From positions 1 to 43,001 of the forward strand of contig DXDM01000019.1 of assembly GCA_019115485.1 (NCBI GenBank): 43,001 nucleotides of DNA, written 5' to 3'. The position numbers and the translations under genes were made by a program. This document shows, in pieces, positions 25,127 to 33,415 of this stretch. Numbering within the stretch: position 1 is the first letter of the stretch; every line of letters starts with the position of its first letter. Source of the DNA: Candidatus Barnesiella excrementavium (lineage in GTDB: Bacteria; Bacteroidota; Bacteroidia; Bacteroidales; Barnesiellaceae). The notes beneath the pieces were generated by a model. That model made no database searches, was not told where the DNA came from, and saw only the letters and a list, made by a program, of their open reading frames with translations.

Positions 25127-26347
25127 TTATTTCTCGGCAGCCATGCGGGCGATTTGCACAATCACCTCGGTGGCTTTCTCCATCGACTGGATAGGCACGA
25201 ACTCATACCGTCCGTGGAAGTTGAGCCCGCCGGCAAAGATGTTGGGGCAAGGCAGGCCCTTGAACGACAGCTGGGCACCATCGGTACCGCCGCGCACCGG
25301 TTTCACCTGGGGCACCACGTCGACGGCACGCATGGCGTCGGAGACGAGGTCGACGATGTGCATCACCGGCTCAACCTTCTCGCGCATGTTGTAATACTGG
25401 TTGGTAATCTCAATGCTGGCGCACCCGGGGAACTCGTTGTTGATCTTGCGGGTAAGGTGTTCAAGCTCTTTCTTGCGACGCTCGAAACGGTCGCGGTCGT
25501 GGTCGCGAATGATATAGGTGAGAACCGTTTTCTCGACGCTTCCCTCAAACGAAATGAGGTGATAGAAGCCCTCGTAACCCTCGGTGTGCTCGGGGGTCTC
25601 CCAGCGGGGCAACATGATGGCGTATTGGTTGGCAATACGTATCGAGTTGATCATCTTGTGCTTGGCATAGCCCGGGTGTACGTTGCGCCCCTTGAAGGTG
25701 ACCCGAGCCACAGCTGCGTTGAAGTTTTCATACTCCAACTCGCCTATCTCGCCGCCGTCCATCGTATAGGCCCACTCGGCACCGAATGCCTTCACGTCAA
25801 ACTTGTGAGCCCCCTTGCCAATCTCCTCGTCGGGGTTGAAGGCGACCCGTATCTTGCCGTGCTTGATCTCGGGGTGAGCCAACAGATACTCCATGGCCGT
25901 CACAATCTCGGCCACACCGGCTTTGTCGTCGGCCCCCAGCAGCGTCTTGCCATCGGTCACAATCAGGTCCTGACCGATGTAGTGGAGCAACTCGGGAAAC
26001 TCGGCAGGTCGCAGCACCACGTCGTCCTCGGCACACAGCACGATATCGGCTCCACCGTAATTCTTCACGATGCGTGGCGATACGTGACGTCCCGACATGT
26101 CGGGACTCGTGTCGAGGTGTGCAATAAAGCCGATGACCGGCACCTTCTTGTCGACATTGGCGGGCAACGTCGCCATCAGATAGCCGTTATCGTCGAGGGT
26201 CACCTCGGTAAGACCTATACGCTTCAACTCTTCGGCCAAAGCTTGGGCAAACACCATCTGCCCCGGCGTACTGGGTGTCATATTGGTAAGCTCGTCCGAC
26301 TGGGTGTCGAAGCTTACATAATGGAGAAAACGATCTACTAAATTCAT
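25127..26347 (-). CDS. pepT: peptidase T (tripeptide aminopeptidase)
   Basis: The 406-residue M20 metallopeptidase removes the N-terminal residue from tripeptides in the cytoplasm. The di-zinc site motifs are visible: [14 protein letters not shown] near residues 73-86, [13 protein letters not shown] near 137-149, and [10 protein letters not shown] near 171-180. The dimerisation-domain segment [13 protein letters not shown] follows, and [17 protein letters not shown] lies near the C-terminus. Length matches the family (about 405-410). Divergent from the endonuclease gene, with a TAnnTTTG element about 67 bp upstream. Confidence 0.96.
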   Translation of the reverse strand: MNLVDRFLHYVSFDTQSDELTNMTPSTPGQMVFAQALAEELKRIGLTEVTLDDNGYLMATLPANVDKKVPVIGFIAHLDTSPDMSGRHVSPRIVKNYGGADIVLCAEDDVVLRPAEFPELLHYIGQDLIVTDGKTLLGADDKAGVAEIVTAMEYLLAHPEIKHGKIRVAFNPDEEIGKGAHKFDVKAFGAEWAYTMDGGEIGELEYENFNAAVARVTFKGRNVHPGYAKHKMINSIRIANQYAIMLPRWETPEHTEGYEGFYHLISFEGSVEKTVLTYIIRDHDRDRFERRKKELEHLTRKINNEFPGCASIEITNQYYNMREKVEPVMHIVDLVSDAMRAVDVVPQVKPVRGGTDGAQLSFKGLPCPNIFAGGLNFHGRYEFVPIQSMEKATEVIVQIARMAAEK

Positions 26348-26413
26348 CGTATATAAGTTTTATTGGTTTTTCTTTTCGGATTAACCGTCCGTCGGATTCG
26401 TCCAACAGACGAA

Positions 26414-26421
26414 CAAAGGTA
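26414..26421 (-). promoter_or_regulatory. -7 promoter element of pepT (TACCTTTG)
   Basis: The minus strand reads TACCTTTG, an exact TAnnTTTG. It faces away from the -7 element of the endonuclease gene only 14 bp apart, so the two polymerase sites overlap. Confidence 0.55.
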
Positions 26422-26435
26422 AAAAATTTTTTTCT

Positions 26436-26443
26436 TACATTTG
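26436..26443 (+). promoter_or_regulatory. -7 promoter element of the endonuclease-mnmE unit (TACATTTG)
   Basis: TACATTTG is an exact TAnnTTTG match 25 bp before the ATG at 26469; the -33 is not clear. Confidence 0.5.
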
Positions 26444-26468
26444 CACTACCGCATTCAAAAGTGGCTGT

Positions 26469-27323
26469 ATGGCTAAAAAGAAAAAAAGGAAGAAAAAATC
26501 GTCGGCTCGACGCAACAACAATCTGGTAACGCTGCTCATGTTGATACTCATCGCCTGCGGTGTGTGGTACCTCATGCAGCACGCCGACGCACGCTCGGTT
26601 TTCGGCAACAGCCACACCTCGACCCTCGACCACATCGAGAAGGCCGAGATGGCCCGTACGCCGGCCGGCACCCCCGAACAACTGCTGCTCCGCACAGGCT
26701 ATACGGCCTCGTACAACCGGCAGTGGAAGCTGCCCAACTGGGTGTGCTACGAACTGGTGCGCAGCGAACTGCAAGGCTCGGCCTCGCGCAGCAACCGATT
26801 TGTGAGCGACCCCGACGTGGAGGGTACCCCTGCCGACACCCGCGACTACACCCGCAGCGGGTATGACCGGGGGCACATGGCGCCTGCCGCCGACATGAAA
26901 TGGAGCAAACAAGCCATGGAAGAGTCGTTCCTGCTCTCCAACATCTGTCCCCAGGCTCCCGGGTTGAACCGTGGCCGCTGGAAGGAGCTGGAAGAGCTGG
27001 TGCGCGAATGGGCCCAGCGCGACAGTGCCCTGCTCATTGCCTGCGGTCCCATCGTGAACAAAACGCCCAAGACCATCGGGCGTCACCGCATTGCCGTCCC
27101 CTCGCGCTATTTCAAGGTTGTTGCCGCCCCCTATGCAAGCCGTCCGCGAGGCATCGCCTTCCTCTTCGACAACAGCGATGACCAGCCCTCCCTGCAAGCA
27201 CTGGCCGTCCCCATCGACAGCGTGGAAAAATTAACCGGGATAGATTTCTTCTACAATCTGCCCGACAGCATAGAAACCCCAATAGAAAGCAACTTATGGA
27301 CCGAAACATGGAACCTCAACTAA
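26469..27323 (+). CDS. DNA/RNA non-specific endonuclease, membrane-anchored
   Basis: The 284-residue NUC1/NucA-type nuclease has a very basic N-terminus (MAKKKKRKKKSSARR), one transmembrane segment at about residues 19-37, and the catalytic domain outside the cytoplasm by inference. The beta-beta-alpha-Me catalytic motif is YDRGHMAPAADM (near residues 131-142) with the general-base His, followed by the metal-binding Asn in FLLSNICPQ. Family members cleave single- or double-stranded DNA and RNA; this one could scavenge nucleotides in the periplasm. Its 3' end overlaps the mnmE start by 28 nt, so the two genes are probably transcribed together. Confidence 0.9.
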   Translation: MAKKKKRKKKSSARRNNNLVTLLMLILIACGVWYLMQHADARSVFGNSHTSTLDHIEKAEMARTPAGTPEQLLLRTGYTASYNRQWKLPNWVCYELVRSELQGSASRSNRFVSDPDVEGTPADTRDYTRSGYDRGHMAPAADMKWSKQAMEESFLLSNICPQAPGLNRGRWKELEELVREWAQRDSALLIACGPIVNKTPKTIGRHRIAVPSRYFKVVAAPYASRPRGIAFLFDNSDDQPSLQALAVPIDSVEKLTGIDFFYNLPDSIETPIESNLWTETWNLN

Positions 27324-28738
27324 ATACCCCCCTGCCCCAAGATACTATCTGCGCCGTCTCCACCGCACCCGGTCGCGGCGGCATCGCCGTCATACGCGTC
27401 AGCGGTCCCGAAGCCGTAACCATCACCGACCGTATATTCCGCTCGCCCAACAGCAAACCGCTCGCCGAGGCCAAAGCCAATACTGCACACTACGGCGCCA
27501 TCACCGACGAGACGGGCCACATACTCGACGACGTCGTCGTTACCCTCTTCGTCGCCCCCCACTCCTTTACCGGAGAAAACACCATAGAGATTTCGTGCCA
27601 CGGCTCCACCTACATACAGCAACAGATTATCGCCCTGCTGCTGCGTCAAGGTTGCCGTCTGGCTACCCCTGGCGAGTTCACCCGACGAGCTTTCACCAAC
27701 GGCAAACTCGACCTGTCGCAGGCCGAAGCCGTGGCTGACCTCATCGCCTCCACCTCGGCCGCATCGCACCGACTGGCAATCCAGCAGATGCGGGGCGGAT
27801 TCAGCCGCGAGCTCGCCCACCTGCGCGAACAGCTACTCACTTTCGTCTCGCTCGTCGAACTCGAACTCGATTTCAGCGAAGAAGAGGTAGAATTTGCCGA
27901 CCGACAGAAACTCACCGAACTGGCCCGCGAAATCGAGCGCGTCATCAAGCGCCTCTCCGACTCGTTCAGCCTCGGCAACGCCATCAAAAACGGCGTCCCC
28001 ACCGCCATCATCGGCGAGACCAACGCCGGCAAGTCAACCCTGCTCAACCGCCTGGTCAAGGAAGACCGCGCCCTCGTCTCCGACATTCACGGCACCACCC
28101 GCGACGTCATCGAGGACACCGTCGTACTGCAAGGCATCACCTTCCGCTTCATCGACACCGCGGGCATACGCGAAACCCACGACACCATCGAGAGCATGGG
28201 CATCGAGCGCACCTTCCAGAAGCTCGACCAGGCCAGCATCGTCATTTGGCTCATCGACGCCACCCACGCCCCACAAGAGGTTGAGGAGCTCTCCCGGCAG
28301 ATACTCCCCCGCTGCCACGACAAACACCTCATCATCGCCTTCAACAAAGTCGACAAGATAGACGACGCCACCCGGCAGCAACTCACCCAACTGTACGACC
28401 ACCTCACCCGCGAGATAACCGACACCGCGATGATATTCCTCTCGGCCTCGCACAACCAGAACGTCGACACCCTCGAATCGATGTTGGTCGACACCGTCAA
28501 CCTGCCCCAAGCCGGCGAGAACGACGTAATCGTCACCAACGCCCGCCACTACGAAGCCCTCATGCACGCCCACGACGCCATACAACGTACCCTCGACGGC
28601 CTGCAAACCGGACTCTCGGGCGACTTTCTCGCCCAAGACATTCGTGAGTGCATGCACTACCTGGGCGAAATCACCGGCCAAATTTCGACCGACGAAATCC
28701 TCGGCACTATCTTTTCCAAATTTTGCATCGGCAAGTAA
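27296..28738 (+). CDS. mnmE: tRNA modification GTPase MnmE
   Basis: The 480-residue GTPase, with MnmG, makes the 5-carboxymethylaminomethyl group on wobble uridine of certain tRNAs. The N-terminal folate-binding domain starts DTICAVSTAPGRGGIAVIRVSG. The helical domain contains the inserted G domain with GETNAGKST near 238, DTAGIRET near 284 and NKVD near 350. The chain ends in the catalytic C-I-G-K. The ATG at 27296 overlaps the upstream nuclease gene; ATG 27308 is an alternative. It is the last core gene: a terminator follows and then the DNA composition changes sharply. Confidence 0.97.
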   Translation: MDRNMEPQLNTPLPQDTICAVSTAPGRGGIAVIRVSGPEAVTITDRIFRSPNSKPLAEAKANTAHYGAITDETGHILDDVVVTLFVAPHSFTGENTIEISCHGSTYIQQQIIALLLRQGCRLATPGEFTRRAFTNGKLDLSQAEAVADLIASTSAASHRLAIQQMRGGFSRELAHLREQLLTFVSLVELELDFSEEEVEFADRQKLTELAREIERVIKRLSDSFSLGNAIKNGVPTAIIGETNAGKSTLLNRLVKEDRALVSDIHGTTRDVIEDTVVLQGITFRFIDTAGIRETHDTIESMGIERTFQKLDQASIVIWLIDATHAPQEVEELSRQILPRCHDKHLIIAFNKVDKIDDATRQQLTQLYDHLTREITDTAMIFLSASHNQNVDTLESMLVDTVNLPQAGENDVIVTNARHYEALMHAHDAIQRTLDGLQTGLSGDFLAQDIRECMHYLGEITGQISTDEILGTIFSKFCIGK

Positions 28739-28783
28739 ATGCCTGATTATCAAATAGTTAAATTGATTATAATCGATTAATAT

Positions 28784-28808
28784 GGCGCTCTTTACGGGCG
28801 CCTTTTTT
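28784..28808 (+). terminator. intrinsic terminator of mnmE
   Basis: GGCGC pairs with GCGCC around a 9-nt loop, followed by TTTTTT. It marks the last core-genome signal before the accessory region. Confidence 0.8.
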
Positions 28809-28820
28809 GTTGCACAAGTA

Positions 28821-28960
28821 TCGTTGATAATCGTTGCTAAGCCTTTTTACGCCATTTTTTGTACCTCCTGTGTACCTCACCACGAAAATCCGAGGATTAT
28901 CGTTGGCAAGGTCGTGGAGAATGTTGACTATGGTTGACAATAGTTTACGATGGTTGACAA
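28821..28960. repeat. cluster of short repeated motifs, likely integrase/excisionase site at the element edge
   Basis: Six related 10-bp words lie in 140 bp: TCGTTGATAA (28821), TCGTTGCTAA (28831), TCGTTGGCAA (about 28900), ATGTTGACTA (28921), TGGTTGACAA (28931) and TGGTTGACAA (28951). Between them is a 7-bp direct repeat GTACCTC (28861 and 28872) following a T run. This layout, next to an HTH gene and an integrase gene and directly after mnmE, fits an att region with arm-type sites. The roles of the words are inferred; the sequence only shows the repetition. Confidence 0.5.
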
Positions 28961-29007
28961 AAAACAGGAGAAATGAAGGAGAATTAACCCCTAAATATTA
29001 AGTAAAA

Positions 29008-29919
29008 ATGGCAACTAGTAACTTTAGAATTAAAAAGATTTGTGAGTGGTGCGGTAAAGAATTCGAGGCTCAGAAAGTTTCTACAAGGTTCTGTTCACAC
29101 AGGTGTGCAAATTTTGCCTATAAACGGGCCATACGCAAAAAACGAGTGCAGACAACAGAGTCACAAACTCAAGTTCAGAAAACTGAACGCATCATTGAAG
29201 ACATTAAGGAGAAGGAATATCTTTCCTTTTCAGAAACAGGACGTCTGTTAGGTCTATCTCGCCAAGCTATCTATACCATGGTAAAGGCAGGTCACCTTAA
29301 AGCGTCTAAAATTAGCAGTAGGCTTTCATTTATCAAGAGGGCTGATATTGATGCTATGCTTCAAAACAAGCCTTATCAGTATCGAATGCCCAAAGATACA
29401 ATCCCTATCACAGACTTCTATACCACCAATGAGATTAAAGAGAAATTCGGTGTCAAAGATTCCTGGATATTTCATATAGCTAAAGAACATAATATCCCTC
29501 GAACATTTAACCGTGGAAAAACCTATTGGAGCAAAAAGCATATTGATGACTACTTTGCAAAGAAAGCTCCCGATCCTGAAATCAAGGAATGGTACAGCAC
29601 GCAAGACATGCAGGAGAAGTTCGGCATGACACTGACAGCCATCTATTCTTTTGTATCCAAGAATGCTATTCCCAAAAAGAAAGTCGGCATCATGGTATAC
29701 TACTCCAAGAAGCATGTGGATATTGCTAAAGGTCTCATAGCTCCCGAAGAGCCCAAATACTACACCATTGCCGAAGCGATGGAGCGATTCAATCTGACAC
29801 GAGACCAACTCTACCATTATGTGAAATACCATAATATTCCCCGTGTCAAGGTCGGTAAATATACCAAGATCCTGCGAGCAGAGTTGGACAAGTTCTTTGA
29901 GCCTCCAAAGATAGAATGA
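29008..29919 (+). CDS. zinc-ribbon protein with four tandem excisionase-like HTH domains
   Basis: The 303-residue protein starts with a Cys4 zinc-ribbon-like module (Cys12, Cys15, Cys29, Cys33; CEWCGKEF). It is followed by four helix-turn-helix units of the MerR/excisionase (HTH_17) type at about residues 71-118, 137-183, 195-240 and 251-297. Each starts with a Y-x-S/T-x-x-E/D-x-x-x-x-(F/L)-G-(V/L/M)-x pattern and ends in a basic wing. Such proteins adjoin integrases on Bacteroides mobile elements and probably bind the repeats just upstream (28821-28960) to direct excision or control the integrase. The ATG follows an AT-rich leader without strong Shine-Dalgarno. Specific function is inferred. 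Confidence 0.75.
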   Translation: MATSNFRIKKICEWCGKEFEAQKVSTRFCSHRCANFAYKRAIRKKRVQTTESQTQVQKTERIIEDIKEKEYLSFSETGRLLGLSRQAIYTMVKAGHLKASKISSRLSFIKRADIDAMLQNKPYQYRMPKDTIPITDFYTTNEIKEKFGVKDSWIFHIAKEHNIPRTFNRGKTYWSKKHIDDYFAKKAPDPEIKEWYSTQDMQEKFGMTLTAIYSFVSKNAIPKKKVGIMVYYSKKHVDIAKGLIAPEEPKYYTIAEAMERFNLTRDQLYHYVKYHNIPRVKVGKYTKILRAELDKFFEPPKIE

Positions 29920-30011
29920 GGCAAAAGTTATTTTCCGGTGATAAATACCACCATTAGAACACCTATTTTATTTGCAACAAAAACAAGTATTAATCAAAAA
30001 ACAATATAGCT

Positions 30012-31037
30012 ATGACACTTACATGCACCAACGTAACACTGAGACAAAAACCATTGCGTAACGACCGCATATCTCTTTATCTGGATTATTACCCGGCCAT
30101 CCGCAATCCTTACACGATGAAGATGAGCCGCCGGGAATTCCTCGGCATCTACATTTATGCCAAGCCCAAGAACGAGCAGCAAAGAATGTTCAATCAGGAT
30201 ATGCTGAACAAGGCAGAGGCAATCCGCTGTATCCGTGTCCAGTCGCTTATCAATGAAGAATTCGGGTTCCTGGATAAGAACAAACAAAAGGTAGATTTCC
30301 TCGCCTATTTCCGGACTAAAGCACGAGAAAAGTACGAGAAATGGGATTGCGTTTACAACCACTTCGAGAAATTTGTCGGTGGCAAATGCACCTTTGGTGA
30401 TGTCACCGTGGAACTGTGTGAGAAGTTCAGGGATTACCTGCTCAAATGCAAACAGATCAATCATCCCAATGCTTACATCTCACGAAATTCGGCAGCCGGC
30501 TATTATTCAACTTTCCGAGCCTTGTTGAAAATAGCCTATAAAGAGAAGATGCTGCGTGAGAACTTGAACGACTTTCTGGAAAAGATTGAATGGAAAGAGG
30601 TCAAGAAAGAGTATCTGACACTTGATGAAGTCAAAAAATTGGCAGCTACGCCATGTAAAATTCCAGTCTTGAAACAGGCCTCCCTGTTTGCCTGCATGAC
30701 CGGCCTCCGTATCAGTGATATTCTGAAGTTGGACTGGCATGACTTTGAAGTCGGCCCGGATCAAGGTTACTACATCCGTATCTGTACCGAGAAAACGGAA
30801 ACCGAGGCAACCCTCCCCATCAGTCAGGAGACACTGGAGTTGTGTGGCGAATGGGGCACCGGAAAAGTATTCAAAGGCTTAACCCGATCCATGACTCATC
30901 ACCCCTTGAAACAATGGATTGCCGAAGCCGGAATCAGAAAGCACATAACCTTCCACCTGGCCAGACATATAATTTACCCTTACTCATTGAGAATAAGGAA
31001 TTTACAAGATTTATTTTTTAGACCGGTAATGGTTTAG
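30012..31037 (+). pseudogene. tyrosine integrase, 3' truncated (no catalytic tyrosine)
   Basis: About 318 codons read as a Bacteroidetes tyrosine recombinase: an arm-type N-terminal domain (SLYLDYYP, REFLGIYIYAKP), a SAM-like core-binding domain (about 105-190), and the catalytic domain starting YLTLDEVKKL. Box I Arg233 (MTGLRISDI), a plausible Lys261, and the box II His315-x-x-Arg318 (FHLARH) are present. Directly after that histidine the frame passes into unrelated AT-rich sequence and stops at 31037. The second His and the nucleophilic Tyr, normally about 30-60 residues further on, are missing. No matching 3' fragment was found nearby. The breakpoint (about 30970) coincides with the start of repeat R1. 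Confidence 0.85.
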
Positions 31038-31159
31038 AAACGAGTAGACTTCTTCAAATCACCTGCTTTTGCATAAAACAAAAGAACACTTTTTTCACAA
31101 TCAAAGATAATGAAATTCTCTATCATAACAAATAATATACCGAGAAAAATCCTGTGAAA
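30970..31159 (-). repeat. repeat R1 (promoter-leader repeat, left copy)
   Basis: About 190 bp is clearly similar, with small gaps, to 33865-34040 (R2) in the same orientation. Shared blocks include ACT(C/T)ATTGA(G/A)AATAAG, TTTAGAAA, CATAAAA(C/T)AAAAGAACACTT and AAATTCTC(T/A)ATCATAA. On the minus strand it holds a full promoter (31102-31132). Its left edge cuts the integrase gene. Confidence 0.7.
31102..31132 (-). promoter_or_regulatory. promoter inside R1, pointing left
   Basis: The minus strand reads TTTG (31129-31132), 19 bp, TATCTTTG (31102-31109): a complete match to the Bacteroides consensus. It would drive RNA antisense to the truncated integrase. Confidence 0.6.
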
Positions 31160-31173
31160 CAACAGATGCAAGA

Positions 31174-31620
31174 TTAACAATTTATATAAATGTTAATAAT
31201 ACAAACTTCATTTTGTATATCCTTCAATCTATCTTTGTCTAATTTCAATTTTTTACCATTAACTACAACATAATTTTCTCCTAATTCACTTATATGGTTT
31301 GCATTTACAATACAATTCTCGCTAATAGTAACCATCTTATTTAGTGACATTAGTTGTTTTATTGCTTTTTTGATTGGAACACTTAAAGGGAAAGTCCTTT
31401 GCTCAGACACATAGACAACTGCAGTTTTGTCATCTCCTTCTGCATACAAAATTTCATTAGCTTCAACACAAGCGTACCCTTCTTTATCTTCAATCATTGC
31501 AAATCTTTTTCTGTTAGTTTCCTTAATTGATTTGCTATTTTGTGTTTTAATCTTACTTAAGGTCACACTTTTCTGCCGCTTTATTGAGTATTTATTTTTT
31601 ATCTTTCTAGCTTTCTTCAT
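31174..31620 (-). CDS. stand-alone LytTR DNA-binding protein
   Basis: The 148-residue protein has a lysine-rich N-terminal tail (about residues 1-42) and no receiver or membrane domain. Residues about 45-140 match a LytTR domain: ANEILYAEGDDKTAVVYV, then FPLSVPIKKAIKQL, VTISENCIVNANHISELGEN and a final KKLKLDKDRLKDI. LytTR proteins bind direct or inverted repeats of about 9-10 bp and act as activators. It probably regulates itself or the neighbouring 458-aa gene: a perfect 9-bp inverted repeat overlaps its own promoter region (31812-31836). Leader about 165 nt. Confidence 0.75.
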   Translation of the reverse strand: MKKARKIKNKYSIKRQKSVTLSKIKTQNSKSIKETNRKRFAMIEDKEGYACVEANEILYAEGDDKTAVVYVSEQRTFPLSVPIKKAIKQLMSLNKMVTISENCIVNANHISELGENYVVVNGKKLKLDKDRLKDIQNEVCIINIYINC

Positions 31621-31790
31621 ATCCTATTCAAGATTAAATGCATATTGACTCTACCTGAAATCGTCATCCAACGATAAGTGGCTGAATATATTTGATGTAT
31701 CTTTTAGCTAAAGAAGTAATCTCCCGCTATTGCTCCACCGGATTCTTGCAATATTTTGCAGTGTCTTGCGGAGTCGATTTTATTATACGA

Positions 31791-31836
31791 CAAAGGTAAC
31801 GCTTTGCTTTGAAATACAAGTAAATGCCTTGTATTT
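31791..31836 (-). promoter_or_regulatory. promoter of the LytTR gene with overlapping inverted repeat
   Basis: The minus strand reads CTTG (31817-31820), 18 bp, TACCTTTG (31791-31798, exact TAnnTTTG). A perfect inverted repeat AAATACAAG-N7-CTTGTATTT spans 31812-31836 and covers the -33 element, as expected for an operator. It could also be a weak 3' hairpin of the upstream gene. Confidence 0.5.
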
Positions 31837-31882
31837 TTGCTCCACCTCAATGTGGGGTTCATCTTTCATCCCAAATTTAGTG

Positions 31883-33259
31883 CTATGGTATTGACTTTTT
31901 CGGTTTAATCCATAAACACAACATAGGGGTATCTTTGAATTTTGTTAAACATACATCTGCATCATTTAATATTAATATTCTATTCCAATTGTCAGCTTTT
32001 AATTGAGGTAGTTCTATCGCTTCATTAAATAATGCAAAGTTAGCTCCCATCTCATTGAATACTCTAACTATTCTATTGACTATAATCTCTATTTCTTTCG
32101 TAAGAATAGGCTGTTTAAGATCAAAACTTTTATGTAGTATAATGACTGTTTCTTCTTTTGATTTTCTTTCAAACATACAGTTGAAGTATCCAAAATATTC
32201 ACAGGATGTCTTTAGGTGTGTAAAAATATATTCTTGTGTAGTATCTGCTTTCAAAATTTGTTTGGCTTGATAATCTTTATTGATTTCATCAAAGTACTCA
32301 TATGCTGATTTTTTGTTGTTATTGATTGCTTCATCAAATTTTCTAATAAAATCATCTATTGAATATACTTTTGTTCCAAAATTAAAGAGTTTATATAATG
32401 TCTTGCTTTTTTGACGTAATCCTTCGTCATCACTAACTATACAATCACAATATGCTCCAAAAAAACTATGACAGCAATCAGCTTCCATATTTTTAAGTTT
32501 AACTTTCTTTCTAGTTTCTTTATTGACACCCAATAGGTCAAGAAGCATATATGACATATAATATACTGTAGCAGAATCAGAGGAGGATAATCCTATTTGA
32601 GTCAAAATAGCTTTAATTATATCTATAAAAGATAATCCTAACGGAGCAGAAGATAACTGTTCGTTAAAGACTTTTTCATCTTCTGATGTAATTAATGTAG
32701 GATTGTATCTGGCTATGGTATTATCTCTTACTATTTTATATGGTTCTTTCTCTTCATAAAGATTGTGATACATAAATTTTACAAATGCTGAAAAACTAGA
32801 ATTATCTATTTGGAGTTCATCTGTTGAAATTGGAGTTCTTTTTATTATCCAATCAAAATTTAATTCTCCTTTTAAATCCTTCATACTAATATCAAGAATA
32901 TTATTGATTGCTTTCCTTTGTTCTTCTGTGATTTGCGAAAGATCAATATTTTCAAGCCAAGATATATCTCCGACTTTTCCTATATTCATGAAAGCATCTC
33001 TAGGAGATTGCTTCATAACAACCTGTTTAGCATCTTCGTATATTAAACGATTTCCATCAACAATAGTTTGCATAAAATCCATTTCTGCATACTTTATGTT
33101 TGTTGTATCATCTTGCAAATCAAATAAATGAGCATTTGAATAGAAGAAAATGAATTCGTCTTTGTGAGATAATATCTTTTCGCGCAAAAGAGAGTACTTT
33201 TCTTCCCTTGCGTTAAAGAGGTGGCTGAAAACTTGTTTATCCAAATATATTGTAATCAT
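31883..33259 (-). CDS. 458-aa protein with PIN-nuclease-like ends (unrecognised family)
   Basis: I do not recognise a named family. The N-terminus reads like the first strand and helix of a PIN domain: ITIYLDKQVFSHL with Asp7, then FIFFYSNAHLFDLQD with Ser41/His44/Asp47. After a helical insert of about 180 residues, the PIN pattern seems to resume at residues 229-305: an acidic helix, EADCCHSFFGAYCDCIVSDDEGL (Asp261, His264, Asp272, Asp277/278), then a Lys-rich helix and VYSIDDFI. PIN proteins are Mg-dependent RNases, common in toxin and antiviral modules. The C-terminal 150 residues are beta/alpha and unknown. It is AT-rich, lies between repeats R1 and R2 upstream of a LytTR gene, and sits in a defence island, so an RNase effector is a reasonable inference. 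Confidence 0.6.
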   Translation of the reverse strand: MITIYLDKQVFSHLFNAREEKYSLLREKILSHKDEFIFFYSNAHLFDLQDDTTNIKYAEMDFMQTIVDGNRLIYEDAKQVVMKQSPRDAFMNIGKVGDISWLENIDLSQITEEQRKAINNILDISMKDLKGELNFDWIIKRTPISTDELQIDNSSFSAFVKFMYHNLYEEKEPYKIVRDNTIARYNPTLITSEDEKVFNEQLSSAPLGLSFIDIIKAILTQIGLSSSDSATVYYMSYMLLDLLGVNKETRKKVKLKNMEADCCHSFFGAYCDCIVSDDEGLRQKSKTLYKLFNFGTKVYSIDDFIRKFDEAINNNKKSAYEYFDEINKDYQAKQILKADTTQEYIFTHLKTSCEYFGYFNCMFERKSKEETVIILHKSFDLKQPILTKEIEIIVNRIVRVFNEMGANFALFNEAIELPQLKADNWNRILILNDADVCLTKFKDTPMLCLWIKPKKSIP

Positions 33260-33415
33260 AAATAATGTGTTAATAGTAGAATACTATTATTGTTTTGTTA
33301 GCAATTCCTTCAAGACCGAAATTTTTGCCATAAGGCAATGTTTATGTAACTTACTTTGCTTCTCTAAGGTAAAGTAAACTCTATGTATTCTCATCCTTGT
33401 ACGGTTTAATATATA

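Noticed and set aside
25124..26341. 405-codon plus-strand frame opposite pepT
   Set aside because: Nearly the exact complement of pepT, which has all M20 metal motifs.
28821..28960. CRISPR array
   Set aside because: The repeated words are only about 10 bp, vary between copies and have irregular spacing; no cas genes are present.
31174..33259. a classic type II toxin-antitoxin pair
   Set aside because: The putative PIN protein is more than three times the size of VapC, and the neighbour is a LytTR protein with its own promoter and a 262-bp gap, unlike VapB-type antitoxins.
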